From JACZUI01 sp965216725 (GTDB taxonomy: Bacteria > Actinomycetota > Acidimicrobiia > Spongiisociales > ZC4RG35), in contig CBDCGI010000007.1 of NCBI GenBank assembly GCA_965216725.1, positions 1 through 64,000 on the forward strand: DNA of 64,000 nucleotides. The letters run 5' to 3'. Below the pieces are notes generated by a model. The model saw nothing but the letters and a program-made list of their open reading frames with translations. It made no database searches and was not told the DNA's origin. Below, piece by piece: positions 34,561-43,313 of the stretch. Positions within the stretch are counted from its first letter, which is position 1. Every line of letters starts with the position of its first letter. The position numbers and the translations under genes were made by a program.

Positions 34561-36246
34561 CTAGGGGATGCCTTGTATGTGTTGGCATCCGCCGAGGTGG
34601 ACGTCACCGTTGCCGGTGCCTCCATAACACTCGTCGTAGTCGGTTCCACCACGGAGCTGGTCATCACCAGCATTCCCGTAGAGATAGTCGATACCGGAAC
34701 CACCCTCTAACAAGTCGTCTTTACTGCCTCCACGGAGAGTATCCGAACCCGACTTGCCCCACAGCTTGTCATTCCCCTTCTGACCCCACAGGTTGTCATG
34801 ACCCGAACTCCCAAAGATCCGGTCATAACCACTGTTACCCCACAGATTGTCGTCGTCCCCACCACCAACAATCTTGTCCTTACCGCTACCCCCAAAGATG
34901 ACATCGTTGCCGCCGTTGCCCCGCAGCTCGTCAGCACCGCCATCCCCATATATCTCATCGGCACCGGAACCGCCCTCGATCACATCATCACCAGACTGGC
35001 CACAGATCAGATCGTCGCCCCCTTTGCCATCGATGATGTCATCACCCTCCTTGCCCACAATCACATCATCACCCGACGTCCCCATCAGATCGTCATCACC
35101 CGACGTCCCCACAATCGTCGCCGCCTGACCAGCACACACAGCCTGCAAAATCGGATAAGAACAATCCACAGTCACCCCCGCCACACACGTCTGCCAGGCC
35201 GGGGTTGCACCGGAGACGATGCCCCAATGGAACGGATCATCAGGAAACGCTGTGATCGCGCTCGCGCCCGTGAAATCGGTGTTGGCGACGTAAAGGTTGG
35301 TGGCCTGGTTCGAAAGCGTGCCGTTGTTACATTGAACCGGCCCGGATTTCACGTAGGTGATCTTGTTGCCGTCGGGTGAGAATATCGGCTGGGTCTCGTT
35401 GATATAGCCGGGGCTTCCGTCGGTGTCGGAGAGGTTGGTCAGATTGTCACCATCCGGCTCGATGGTGAAGATATCCCGCTGCGTCGGATTCCAACCGCAG
35501 TCCCACCACGGAGGCTGAGCGATGGCCCGGTCGACGCTCATCGAGAACGCAATCAACGACCCGTCAGGCGACCAGCTCATACCATCGAACAGATAGCTCG
35601 AACCGGGCGGAATGTACACCTCTTCCAGCCCGGACCCGCTGCTGTCCATGGTATGAAGACCCCATCCCCCGGGACCGACGACAACTGCTGCGATCTGGGA
35701 CCCGTCGGGAGACAAGGTGAACTCCAAGACGGCACCCTCATAGATCGTGGTCTTGTTGTAACCGTCCGAGTCAACGCGATAGAGCGCTTCGGGCCACCGG
35801 ACGAAATAGATGTAGTCGTCGGCCGACCATTCCGCTTCCACCGGGTAGCTGGAGGCGGGGACAACCTGATGATCGTCAGTGCCGTCGATATTGCGGACAC
35901 GGAGTGAATTCACGCCGTTTTTTCCGTTCATGTACAGGAATTGATTGCCGTCAGGCGAGAACGAGATGGCGAACTCGTAGTTGGAGCGGTTCAACACAAC
36001 GTCATGATCAACTGTGGTTGGATCGGCGAAATGAATGCCCTGACCTTCCCCAGACCCACCGAATCCCCGAGTGCCGAAAGCCAGAACACCATTGCCCCCC
36101 GGGATTGCGAGCGCATCAGCATCAGTCGACAGATCATCAGTTGCCGCTCCAGATACGCCCGGAACCGACAATGCCGCCACCAACGTGATCGCGACGATCA
36201 CGTGAATCCAACCCGACACCTGCGTTGCAGTCGCTGAATCAGCCAA
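34561..36246 (-). CDS. secreted TolB-like propeller with RTX repeats, copy A
   Basis: About 561 residues from TTG 36246, which has AGGAG eight bases upstream. A further TTG at 36276 directly abuts the previous stop and is less likely. After a signal segment (IHVIVAITLVAALSVPG) come TolB/PD40-type blades with FSPDGNQFLYM, LSPDGSQIAAV, WSPDGSLIAFS and FSPDGNKITYV. A CAGQAATIVGTSGDDDLMG transition leads to about ten RTX nonapeptides. The last ~200 residues are virtually identical to copy B (36277-37938). It is convergent with the RTX subtilase gene. Confidence 0.85.
   Translation of the reverse strand: MADSATATQVSGWIHVIVAITLVAALSVPGVSGAATDDLSTDADALAIPGGNGVLAFGTRGFGGSGEGQGIHFADPTTVDHDVVLNRSNYEFAISFSPDGNQFLYMNGKNGVNSLRVRNIDGTDDHQVVPASSYPVEAEWSADDYIYFVRWPEALYRVDSDGYNKTTIYEGAVLEFTLSPDGSQIAAVVVGPGGWGLHTMDSSGSGLEEVYIPPGSSYLFDGMSWSPDGSLIAFSMSVDRAIAQPPWWDCGWNPTQRDIFTIEPDGDNLTNLSDTDGSPGYINETQPIFSPDGNKITYVKSGPVQCNNGTLSNQATNLYVANTDFTGASAITAFPDDPFHWGIVSGATPAWQTCVAGVTVDCSYPILQAVCAGQAATIVGTSGDDDLMGTSGDDVIVGKEGDDIIDGKGGDDLICGQSGDDVIEGGSGADEIYGDGGADELRGNGGNDVIFGGSGKDKIVGGGDDDNLWGNSGYDRIFGSSGHDNLWGQKGNDKLWGKSGSDTLRGGSKDDLLEGGSGIDYLYGNAGDDQLRGGTDYDECYGGTGNGDVHLGGCQHIQGIP
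34566..35194. repeat. direct repeat, copy A of a near-identical ~630 bp 3' gene segment
   Basis: This segment recurs at 36282-36910, an offset of 1716 bases. I see only about two mismatches over the stretch, both silent (near 34590 and 34648). It encodes the RTX half and linker of the tandem TolB-RTX genes. Identity ends abruptly around the codons for VAGVTVDC. Confidence 0.85.
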
Positions 36247-36276
36247 CTCGATCTCTCTCCTTCGCTTACCCAGCAA

Positions 36277-37938
36277 TTACGGGATGCCTTGTATGTGTTG
36301 GCATCCTCCGAGGTGGACGTCACCGTTGCCGGTGCCTCCATAACACTCGTCGTAGTCAGTTCCACCACGGAGCTGGTCATCACCAGCATTCCCGTAGAGA
36401 TAGTCGATACCGGAACCACCCTCTAACAAGTCGTCTTTACTGCCTCCACGGAGAGTATCCGAACCCGACTTGCCCCACAGCTTGTCATTCCCCTTCTGAC
36501 CCCACAGGTTGTCATGACCCGAACTCCCAAAGATCCGGTCATAACCACTGTTACCCCACAGATTGTCGTCGTCCCCACCACCAACAATCTTGTCCTTACC
36601 GCTACCCCCAAAGATGACATCGTTGCCGCCGTTGCCCCGCAGCTCGTCAGCACCGCCATCCCCATATATCTCATCGGCACCGGAACCGCCCTCGATCACA
36701 TCATCACCAGACTGGCCACAGATCAGATCGTCGCCCCCTTTGCCATCGATGATGTCATCACCCTCCTTGCCCACAATCACATCATCACCCGACGTCCCCA
36801 TCAGATCGTCATCACCCGACGTCCCCACAATCGTCGCCGCCTGACCAGCACACACAGCCTGCAAAATCGGATAAGAACAATCCACAGTCACCCCCGACAC
36901 ACACGTCTGCCACTCGGGTCCGGAGTTCAGCCCGTAGTGGAACGGGTCCTCGCTGAACTCGGTCAGTGCCATCTGACCGCCGAAGCTGGTGTTGGCAACG
37001 ACGAGGTTGCCGATGGTGTTCTCCAACTGACCGTTGTTGCATTCCCATGGCCCTGACTTGTTGAAGGCGATTTTCGTGCCATCGGGACTGAACTCCGGCT
37101 GGCTCTCGTCTGTCTGACCTACAACGTCGGTGTCGGAGAGGTTGGTCAGATTGTCACCATCCGGCTCGATGGTGAAGATATCCCGCTGCGTCGGATTCCA
37201 AGCACAGTCCCACGATGGCGGCTGGGCCACGCCTCGATTCACGGCTCGGGCAAAGGCGATCATCGAACCGTCGGGCGACCAATCCATTCCACTGAAGATG
37301 TAGTTGGGAATCGGGGGTATGTAGATATCCTCGAGGTCGGAACCATCGCTGTCCATGACGTACAAACCCCAGGACTCGGGACCGGCCAGATTGGCCGCGA
37401 TTTGGGTGCCGTCCGGCGAGATCGTGAAGTTGAGGACGGCACCCTCCCAAATAGTGGTCTTGTTGAAACCGTCCGAGTCAACCCGATAGATCCCCTCAGG
37501 CCAGTCTCGATAGTAGATGTAGTTGTCAGAGGACCACTCGGCACCAACGGGTCCGCAGGCGGGAACAACCTGATGATCATCAGTGCCGTCGATGTTGCGG
37601 ACACGAAGCGAGTTGCATCCGTTCTGGCCGTTCATATAGAGCAGCTTGTTGCCATCAGGTGAGAAAGCTTCGGGAAACTCGAAGGAGGCCCGATTGAGAA
37701 CCGCGTCATGATCACCCGAGGAAGGATCGGCGAAATGAATGCCCTGACCTTCCCCAGACCCGCCGAACCCGCGGGTGCCGAAAGCCAGAACACCATTGCC
37801 CCCCGGGATTGTCAAGGGCTGGAGCTCGCTTGGAGCCGATCCACCGGCTACGTCCGTTGGACTAACTGCGACGACCGACGCCCCCAAAGCAACTGCCACC
37901 AGCAACAACCCTCGTTGCCACCACCGTTTCGTGGTCAC
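36277..37938 (-). CDS. secreted TolB-like propeller with RTX repeats, copy B
   Basis: 553 residues from GTG 37938, with a GGAGG ribosome site that begins in the stop region of the preceding propeller gene 11 bases away, so the three genes 37950, 36277 and 34561 look like one operon. The signal segment is RGLLLVAVALGASVVAVSP. The TolB-like blades match copy A in order but differ at many residues. The RTX half is nearly base-for-base the same as copy A. Both share QPPxWDCxWNPTQRDIFTI and the DCSYPILQAVCAGQAATI linker, which holds two cysteines. Confidence 0.85.
   Translation of the reverse strand: MTTKRWWQRGLLLVAVALGASVVAVSPTDVAGGSAPSELQPLTIPGGNGVLAFGTRGFGGSGEGQGIHFADPSSGDHDAVLNRASFEFPEAFSPDGNKLLYMNGQNGCNSLRVRNIDGTDDHQVVPACGPVGAEWSSDNYIYYRDWPEGIYRVDSDGFNKTTIWEGAVLNFTISPDGTQIAANLAGPESWGLYVMDSDGSDLEDIYIPPIPNYIFSGMDWSPDGSMIAFARAVNRGVAQPPSWDCAWNPTQRDIFTIEPDGDNLTNLSDTDVVGQTDESQPEFSPDGTKIAFNKSGPWECNNGQLENTIGNLVVANTSFGGQMALTEFSEDPFHYGLNSGPEWQTCVSGVTVDCSYPILQAVCAGQAATIVGTSGDDDLMGTSGDDVIVGKEGDDIIDGKGGDDLICGQSGDDVIEGGSGADEIYGDGGADELRGNGGNDVIFGGSGKDKIVGGGDDDNLWGNSGYDRIFGSSGHDNLWGQKGNDKLWGKSGSDTLRGGSKDDLLEGGSGIDYLYGNAGDDQLRGGTDYDECYGGTGNGDVHLGGCQHIQGIP
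36282..36910. repeat. direct repeat, copy B of the ~630 bp segment
   Basis: Partner of 34566-35194. Outside the segment the two paralogous genes diverge clearly in DNA and protein, so the segment has been homogenised or newly duplicated. Confidence 0.85.
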
Positions 37939-37949
37939 CCCATTTCCTC

Positions 37950-39458
37950 CTACGGGAAGGTGAAGTATTGGTCACCGGCTGCTGATAGACCCCCAGCACT
38001 GCCATAGAGAAGGTTGCCGTTGAAGCCGTCTCCGAAGCTGATCATCATCAGCTCTGCGTAGCCATCGCCGTTGTAGTCGTTGCGAGCCAATTGGAAGCCA
38101 AGCGACTCGTTTTCCTTGGCCGCACTGAGCACCCCCGGCTTGTCCTGGTGCCAGAAGTCGTCTTTGGCGCCGCTCAAACCTCCAGCCGACCCATAGATCA
38201 CATTCACCGCTCCGGCGTTTGCGATCTCGGGATCACCAATGTCTTCACCAACTGCCCCGGCCGCCAGGTCGTCGTAGCCATCACCGTCAAAATCGGCAGC
38301 AGTCACCGCCCTGCCGAAGAAATCGCCCACTTCAGCGACGTCTTTCACCCCGGATCGATTCTGATGCCACAACTCGTCGGTGCCGGCGTCGAGGCCAGAA
38401 CTGCTGCCATGGATCACCAGGACCCTGCCCGCCAGCCCCTGTCCCCCGGGATCCTCGTTGGGCAGACCCACGGCGAGGTCGTCGCGTCCATCACCATTGA
38501 AGTCTCCAACTGTTACCCGGTTGCCGAAGTCGTCGTCGTCTTCGACAACGCCTTTGACCCCTGGCCGGTCTTGATGCCACACCTGGTCCGGTCCCGAATC
38601 CAGGCCAGTAGCAGAACCGGGGATGACATGGATTTGGCCGGCGTCGGCTATCCCGTTCACGTCTTCGTTGGGAGCGGCGACCACCAGGTCGTCGCGACTG
38701 TCGTTGTCGAAGTCACCGACGTAAAGGTAGAAGCCGAATAACTCGCCGACGTCGGCTGAATCTTTGATCCCGGACCGATTCTGATGCCAGAACTCGTCGG
38801 GCCCGGCATCTAGCCCGGTCGCAGAGCCGAAGAGGACATGGACCGCGCCGGCGTCTTCGACCTCGGTCGAGCCGACGTCCTCCCATGCGACACCAATGGC
38901 GAGGTCGTCGTAGCCGTCGCCGTCGAAGTCACCCGTGGCCAGCGCAGAACCGAAACCGTCGTTGAGTTCGGCCTTGTCCTTGACTCCGGCCTTGTCCTGA
39001 TGCCAGACCTCATCCCGCGACTTGTCGAGACCGGAAGCCGTGCCATAGATGACGTTCACCGCCCCGGCGTCTTTGATCACCGGGTCGCCGATGTGCTCCC
39101 CGCGGGCAGCTACAGCCAGGTCGTCGTAGCCATCGCCGTCGAAGTCTCCACATGCGCCCCTTCCTCCGAAAAAGTCGTTGGTCCCGGCGGTCTCTTTGAT
39201 TCCCGAGGTGTTCTGGGTCAGTTTCAGGTCATAGCCCTGTGACAAACCGGATGCTGAGCCCCAACGGATGTAGACCGCACCCGCCCCCTCTTTGCCCCCA
39301 ATGGTGGCTCCGGGTTCTCCCCAGATCGACTCCCCGTAGCCGTCGCCGTTGATGTCGCAAATCGCTGCACTCCCATTGGCAGTGGCCACTCCGCCCGTGG
39401 GCACGAACATGCCCACGGCGACAATCAACCCCAAGACAGCCGTGCTCCTGCCCCGCAT
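37950..39458 (-). CDS. secreted stand-alone seven-repeat FG-GAP propeller
   Basis: 502 residues from ATG 39458, preceded by a very strong ribosome site (GGGAGGTGAG). Signal peptide RGRSTAVLGLIVAVGMFVP. Loops are DINGDGYGESIWG, DFDGDGYDDLAVA, DFDGDGYDDLAIG, DFDNDSRDDLVVA, DFNGDGRDDLAVG, DFDGDGYDDLAAG and DYNGDGYAELMMI. The Cys pair is ICDINGDG and ACGDFDGDG. Repeats contain the shared edge motif DEVWHQDKAGVKDKAE. It is the first gene of a probable operon with the two TolB-RTX genes. Confidence 0.88.
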   Translation of the reverse strand: MRGRSTAVLGLIVAVGMFVPTGGVATANGSAAICDINGDGYGESIWGEPGATIGGKEGAGAVYIRWGSASGLSQGYDLKLTQNTSGIKETAGTNDFFGGRGACGDFDGDGYDDLAVAARGEHIGDPVIKDAGAVNVIYGTASGLDKSRDEVWHQDKAGVKDKAELNDGFGSALATGDFDGDGYDDLAIGVAWEDVGSTEVEDAGAVHVLFGSATGLDAGPDEFWHQNRSGIKDSADVGELFGFYLYVGDFDNDSRDDLVVAAPNEDVNGIADAGQIHVIPGSATGLDSGPDQVWHQDRPGVKGVVEDDDDFGNRVTVGDFNGDGRDDLAVGLPNEDPGGQGLAGRVLVIHGSSSGLDAGTDELWHQNRSGVKDVAEVGDFFGRAVTAADFDGDGYDDLAAGAVGEDIGDPEIANAGAVNVIYGSAGGLSGAKDDFWHQDKPGVLSAAKENESLGFQLARNDYNGDGYAELMMISFGDGFNGNLLYGSAGGLSAAGDQYFTFP

Positions 39459-39588
39459 GAGTCTCACCTCCCACACACCATGCGACTCGCCTGTGCGGAT
39501 TCGACCCTACCTTGGCGATTTTGACGGTGTCGGCTGGAATGCCGCGCCCGGCGACGACCGACCCGGTTTGAGTGCTGGCGGTTGAGTG

Positions 39589-40650
39589 CTACCCGGTTTC
39601 GACCTGACCCCGGGTTAGTCGAGCCCCCAGGGGCCATGGATACTCAGCGGTCTTCTCCTGGTCCTGCATCGTCCAGGCCTGGTCTTTTGCCAGCTTGCGC
39701 TCTAGATAATCCTCGTACTCTCGTCGCACCACCTTGGCCGGCTTACCCAGCCGGGGCGTGAGCTCGTATCCGTATCGCTTCAGCTCTTTGCCGGCAATCC
39801 ACTCCATGAGTTGCAGCTCACTCATGTCGAGCTCGCCTTGCCATCTGCCCACGGCGGCTCCCGAAACCGGCTCTTTGGTTCGCTCGTGCCACACTTTTCG
39901 CTCGGGCACGGCATCGCCCGACAGCTGTGCCGGCTCCAACATTCCCGGATCAAAATCCTCATCAAGGAAATCGCACAGCAACCTCAGCTCTGCCTCCGGG
40001 TTCGACACCAGGTCTTCGTATCGGAAGTCGTAATACTGATCGCTGCTCAGGGTCTCCCTGGCCCAATCTGCGGTGTGCATCGCATGCTGCCACTTGAACA
40101 CGGCCGCGTTGTGGCCGTGATTCCACCACGGCATGCGCTTCAGAGAGGCTGCGCAGTCTCTCCCATCACGGATGATGTGGACAATCTGCGCGTCAGGGAA
40201 GAGTTCGAGAACCTGGGGCAAGTACTGGATGAAATTGGGTCGTTTCTCCCCCCATCTCGGTTTGCCCCACTTCTCGGCGTAGGCTTGGAGAACGATCCCG
40301 ATGGCCGAGCCCAGGGTCGGCGGCCCGTCGATGATTCTTTGCCTCACGACCTCAGGATCCAGGCCCAGATCATCGAAAAACGACCCTTCACGGTCGACGA
40401 TCATGCGTGCCACCCGTCGACGGTTCTTCTTGACCGAGAGATCTCCAATCTGGACCCGCTTGTTATAGAGCTTGATGGTGAACCTGAGCTCAGGCGGAAT
40501 TGCGATGCGGGGATGGGAGTGCAACATCAGCTGAAGGAGGGTGGTTCCCGAACGGGCGCAGCCCACCACGAAGATCGGGCGGTCTGAGCCACTGGATGTC
40601 GGTTCCTCTTGAGGAGTGCTCGCGGCCTGGGGCGCGTCAGTCTGGGTCAT
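39589..40650 (-). CDS. sulfotransferase
   Basis: 353 residues, soluble. The PAPS 5'-phosphosulfate loop is at residues 28-40 (FVVGCARSGTTLLQL), and the 3'-phosphate-binding block is VHIIRDGRDCAASL. It transfers sulfate from PAPS to a hydroxyl or amine of a carbohydrate, lipid or peptide. It lies 61 bases downstream of the glycosyltransferase operon on the same strand, so a sulfated surface glycan is plausible. PAPS could come from the Sat-CysC enzyme encoded at 59474-61205. Confidence 0.85.
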   Translation of the reverse strand: MTQTDAPQAASTPQEEPTSSGSDRPIFVVGCARSGTTLLQLMLHSHPRIAIPPELRFTIKLYNKRVQIGDLSVKKNRRRVARMIVDREGSFFDDLGLDPEVVRQRIIDGPPTLGSAIGIVLQAYAEKWGKPRWGEKRPNFIQYLPQVLELFPDAQIVHIIRDGRDCAASLKRMPWWNHGHNAAVFKWQHAMHTADWARETLSSDQYYDFRYEDLVSNPEAELRLLCDFLDEDFDPGMLEPAQLSGDAVPERKVWHERTKEPVSGAAVGRWQGELDMSELQLMEWIAGKELKRYGYELTPRLGKPAKVVRREYEDYLERKLAKDQAWTMQDQEKTAEYPWPLGARLTRGQVETG

Positions 40651-40711
40651 CTCGAGCCTTTGGGACGTGGGACTAGGCAGGCGCCGATGATACCTGGCAA
40701 AGCATCCGTTC

Positions 40712-41560
40712 TCATATCAACGGCGGCCTACCAAGGCGGGTCATCAGCCAGATAGTCCGCCATCCGATCGGTCGCCTGTCGACCTCCGAAGACAAGCCTT
40801 CTTTGAAGCCGTCGATCAGGGCCCGAGCCTGCTTCCGAGACCTTGCACGGAAAAGCGATATGGTGAGCCACACCGTCGGATAGACATATCGCAGAGGCAG
40901 CGGCAGGTTTCTCCTGGCTACCAAGACCCGGTTTCTCATTGAAAATCGGTCGGCCATCAGGTGCCGAGCCGGGGTCGTAGCTGGGTGGTGGACCACGAGC
41001 TCGGGCTGATACCGAAGTCGCCAACCGGCGTCGAGGGCTCGCCAAGAAAGGTCGGTCTCCTCGTGGGCGTAGAAGAGCTCACCCCAGAAACCACCCAGCT
41101 GACGGAAAGCCTCCGCCCGCACGAAACTCGCCCCTCCAAGGAACGTCGTGACCTCGCCCGCCTCCCTCTGCCGGGAGAATCCGAGACGTGGGACGTGACG
41201 TCGCTGCACCGAACCATCCAAAGGGTCGACGATGGCCATCGACACCACTCCCAGCCTGGAGTCGGAGACGAACAGCGCCTCGCCGGCTTTGCACACTGAC
41301 GCTTCAGCAAGTGCAGCGTCATCATCTAAGAACAGGATCAGGTCACCCGTGGCCACTTCGACGCCGCGGTTGCGGCCCTCGGGTACGCCGAGGTTCTCAT
41401 CCAACACGACTGTGGTGACACCTTCGACCTCAGGGTCTACTCCGTTGCCGACTACCACAACTTCGATGTCACAGCCACTTTGGGCCCGCACCGATTCGAT
41501 CGCCGAGTGGAGAAGCGAGGGCCGATCCCCCATCGTCAGTATCACGGCTGAGACCGTCAC
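40712..41560 (-). CDS. family 2 glycosyltransferase
   Basis: 282 residues from GTG 41560, overlapping the previous stop (GTGA). It has a GT-A fold with LILFLDDDAAL for the metal-binding DxD, GGASFVRAEAFRQLGGF, and HEETDLSWRAL for the ED catalytic-base region. It resembles rhamnosyl/galactofuranosyl-type GT2 enzymes. The C-terminus has a basic helix-rich tail that may sit on the membrane. It is the last gene of the coupled operon from 46384. Confidence 0.87.
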   Translation of the reverse strand: MTVSAVILTMGDRPSLLHSAIESVRAQSGCDIEVVVVGNGVDPEVEGVTTVVLDENLGVPEGRNRGVEVATGDLILFLDDDAALAEASVCKAGEALFVSDSRLGVVSMAIVDPLDGSVQRRHVPRLGFSRQREAGEVTTFLGGASFVRAEAFRQLGGFWGELFYAHEETDLSWRALDAGWRLRYQPELVVHHPATTPARHLMADRFSMRNRVLVARRNLPLPLRYVYPTVWLTISLFRARSRKQARALIDGFKEGLSSEVDRRPIGWRTIWLMTRLGRPPLI

Positions 41561-42345
41561 CGGGACTCGAGCCGTCCGCTGCTGACAATGGCGTAGGCGT
41601 GCGCCGGAACCATCAGCCAGGCCACGGCCACGATCAGGATCAGGGCTCCCCTTGATCCGTCGTAGCTGCCGACCGCCACATCCACAATTGCTGCAAGAAG
41701 GATCAGGATGGAAGCCTCTATCGCGTTGAGGACACGGTGGACAGGCATGAAGTCGGCCAGCCGCCTCGCCCGTGAGACCACCGAATTGGATCTGGTCTTG
41801 TTGCCATCCTCCAGAGCGGCCAATCCTGCTGCTGCTCTGGCCTTGTCGACGAGGTCAGTCTCCACCTTCACCAGCAGGGCCCCCAGCGCAGCCACTAGAC
41901 CCAGGACAAACCAGCCAACTTCAGAGCCGTTGTAGGCCCGGTACCCGAGAGCAACGATGACCGCTGCGTCGATGAGGTAGTGGCCAAGACGGTCGAAGAA
42001 GATCCCCGCCGCGCTGGTCGTGTCGTTCCACCTGGCAACCTCACCGTCGGAACAGTCGAGCACAAGGTGGATTTGGAGCAGGATCACCGCGGCCAACGGG
42101 CCCCACACGGTCGGTTCGGTGGGGCCTGGTGGAACAGCGACGGCCGCCGCCGCCAGCATCCCGACGGCCACACTCGACGCGGTCACAGCTCCCGCACTCA
42201 GGTTCAGCCGCACCGCCAGCCAGGTGACTCGGATAGAAAGCCTCCGCGCATAGAGACGTCCCCCCCAATGCTCTGCATTACGTCGGGCAAGTACCTCCGG
42301 TGGCTGGCATTTCGCCCTGAGCTCTTCTATCGATGGTGTCGTCAT
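41557..42345 (-). CDS. CDP-alcohol phosphatidyltransferase-family membrane protein
   Basis: 262 residues from ATG 42345 (ATGA overlap with the upstream glycosyltransferase). The longer upstream frame is antisense-like. It has about five to six membrane helices. The signature D-G-x2-A-R-x8-G-x3-D-x3-D reads DGEVARWNDTTSAAGIFFD and then RLGH, so the last metal/base Asp appears as His. Members join a CDP-alcohol to an alcohol acceptor. Lying between two glycosyltransferases, it may make a modified lipid or phosphodiester-linked glycan. The changed last residue could alter the chemistry. Confidence 0.82.
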   Translation of the reverse strand: MTTPSIEELRAKCQPPEVLARRNAEHWGGRLYARRLSIRVTWLAVRLNLSAGAVTASSVAVGMLAAAAVAVPPGPTEPTVWGPLAAVILLQIHLVLDCSDGEVARWNDTTSAAGIFFDRLGHYLIDAAVIVALGYRAYNGSEVGWFVLGLVAALGALLVKVETDLVDKARAAAGLAALEDGNKTRSNSVVSRARRLADFMPVHRVLNAIEASILILLAAIVDVAVGSYDGSRGALILIVAVAWLMVPAHAYAIVSSGRLESR

Positions 42346-43313
42346 CGTGGAGGCCCCAACAAGAACCCGACACCCCATGAAAGATGTATCGCAGGGAGGG
42401 TCACGGGCAAGAGGACCGCAGCGGCATCGACCGTTCGGATCGAACTCACCACGGTGGCCACGATCAGGAAAACAACGTAGAGGCCGGGGATGATCGCCGG
42501 AAGCAGAGGAACGTCGAGGAACGCAAGTACCACCGAGAGCACAAGCGAAAGAACCAAGAGTGGCGGCGCCAGCTGGCGGAGTCGAAGTGTGCCTGCATGA
42601 AGCCGACTGGTCATTCTCCGCCACCGCCCGTACTGGAAGTATTGAGATACCAACGAGCCGAAACTGGCCCGTGGCGAGTAGCCAACTTCGAGCTCCGGAG
42701 TGAAATAGACCTCGTAGCCGGCATTGCGCAACCGGATATTCAACTCATAGTCCTGGTTGCGAAGCATGCGAGGATCGTAAGCCCCTACTTCCTCCAGGGC
42801 CGAACGTCGAAACACCCCGAGGTAGACGGTGTCGACTGGACCCGGTTCACCGCCGTAGCGGTAGCGGGCGTCGCCGGCCCCAAACGGCGAGGAGACTGCG
42901 ATCGCCACCGCTCGCTGGAAGAGGCTCTCACCGCTGGCCTTCTGCACCCCTCCGACGTTGGCCGCCCCTTCCCTCTCGCCGAGGATTCTCACCGCCGTGC
43001 TGACATACGTCGGGGGCAGGACCGACCGGGCGTCGCAACGCACCACGATCTCCCCGGTCGTGGCTTCGATGCCGAGGTTGAGAGAGGTCGGGGTGTCGCC
43101 CAATGGGTTTAACGACCAGGTGACCCGACTGTCGGATTCCGCCAGTTCGGCAAGGATCATCTTGGTGCGGTCGGAGCTGGCCCCGTCAACGATGTGAACT
43201 TCCAGGGGACCCGGATAGTCCTGGGCCAGCGCCGATGCAGCGGCGTGTCGGATCGAGCCCGCTTCATTGCGTGCTGGGATCACCACCGACACCGAGGGCA
43301 ATGTCTTGCTCAA
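42342..43313 (-). CDS. membrane-associated family 2 glycosyltransferase
   Basis: 323 residues from TTG 43313, overlapping the stop of the M15-propeller gene (TTGA). GT-A features are VSVVIPARNEAGSIRHA, VRCDARSVLPP in the DxD position, and NQDYELNIRLRNAGY in the acceptor/base region. Three to four membrane helices follow residue 235, as in processive or exopolysaccharide glycosyltransferases. It is translationally coupled both to the exported peptidase upstream and the CDP-alcohol enzyme downstream. Confidence 0.85.
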   Translation of the reverse strand: MSKTLPSVSVVIPARNEAGSIRHAAASALAQDYPGPLEVHIVDGASSDRTKMILAELAESDSRVTWSLNPLGDTPTSLNLGIEATTGEIVVRCDARSVLPPTYVSTAVRILGEREGAANVGGVQKASGESLFQRAVAIAVSSPFGAGDARYRYGGEPGPVDTVYLGVFRRSALEEVGAYDPRMLRNQDYELNIRLRNAGYEVYFTPELEVGYSPRASFGSLVSQYFQYGRWRRMTSRLHAGTLRLRQLAPPLLVLSLVLSVVLAFLDVPLLPAIIPGLYVVFLIVATVVSSIRTVDAAAVLLPVTLPAIHLSWGVGFLLGPPR

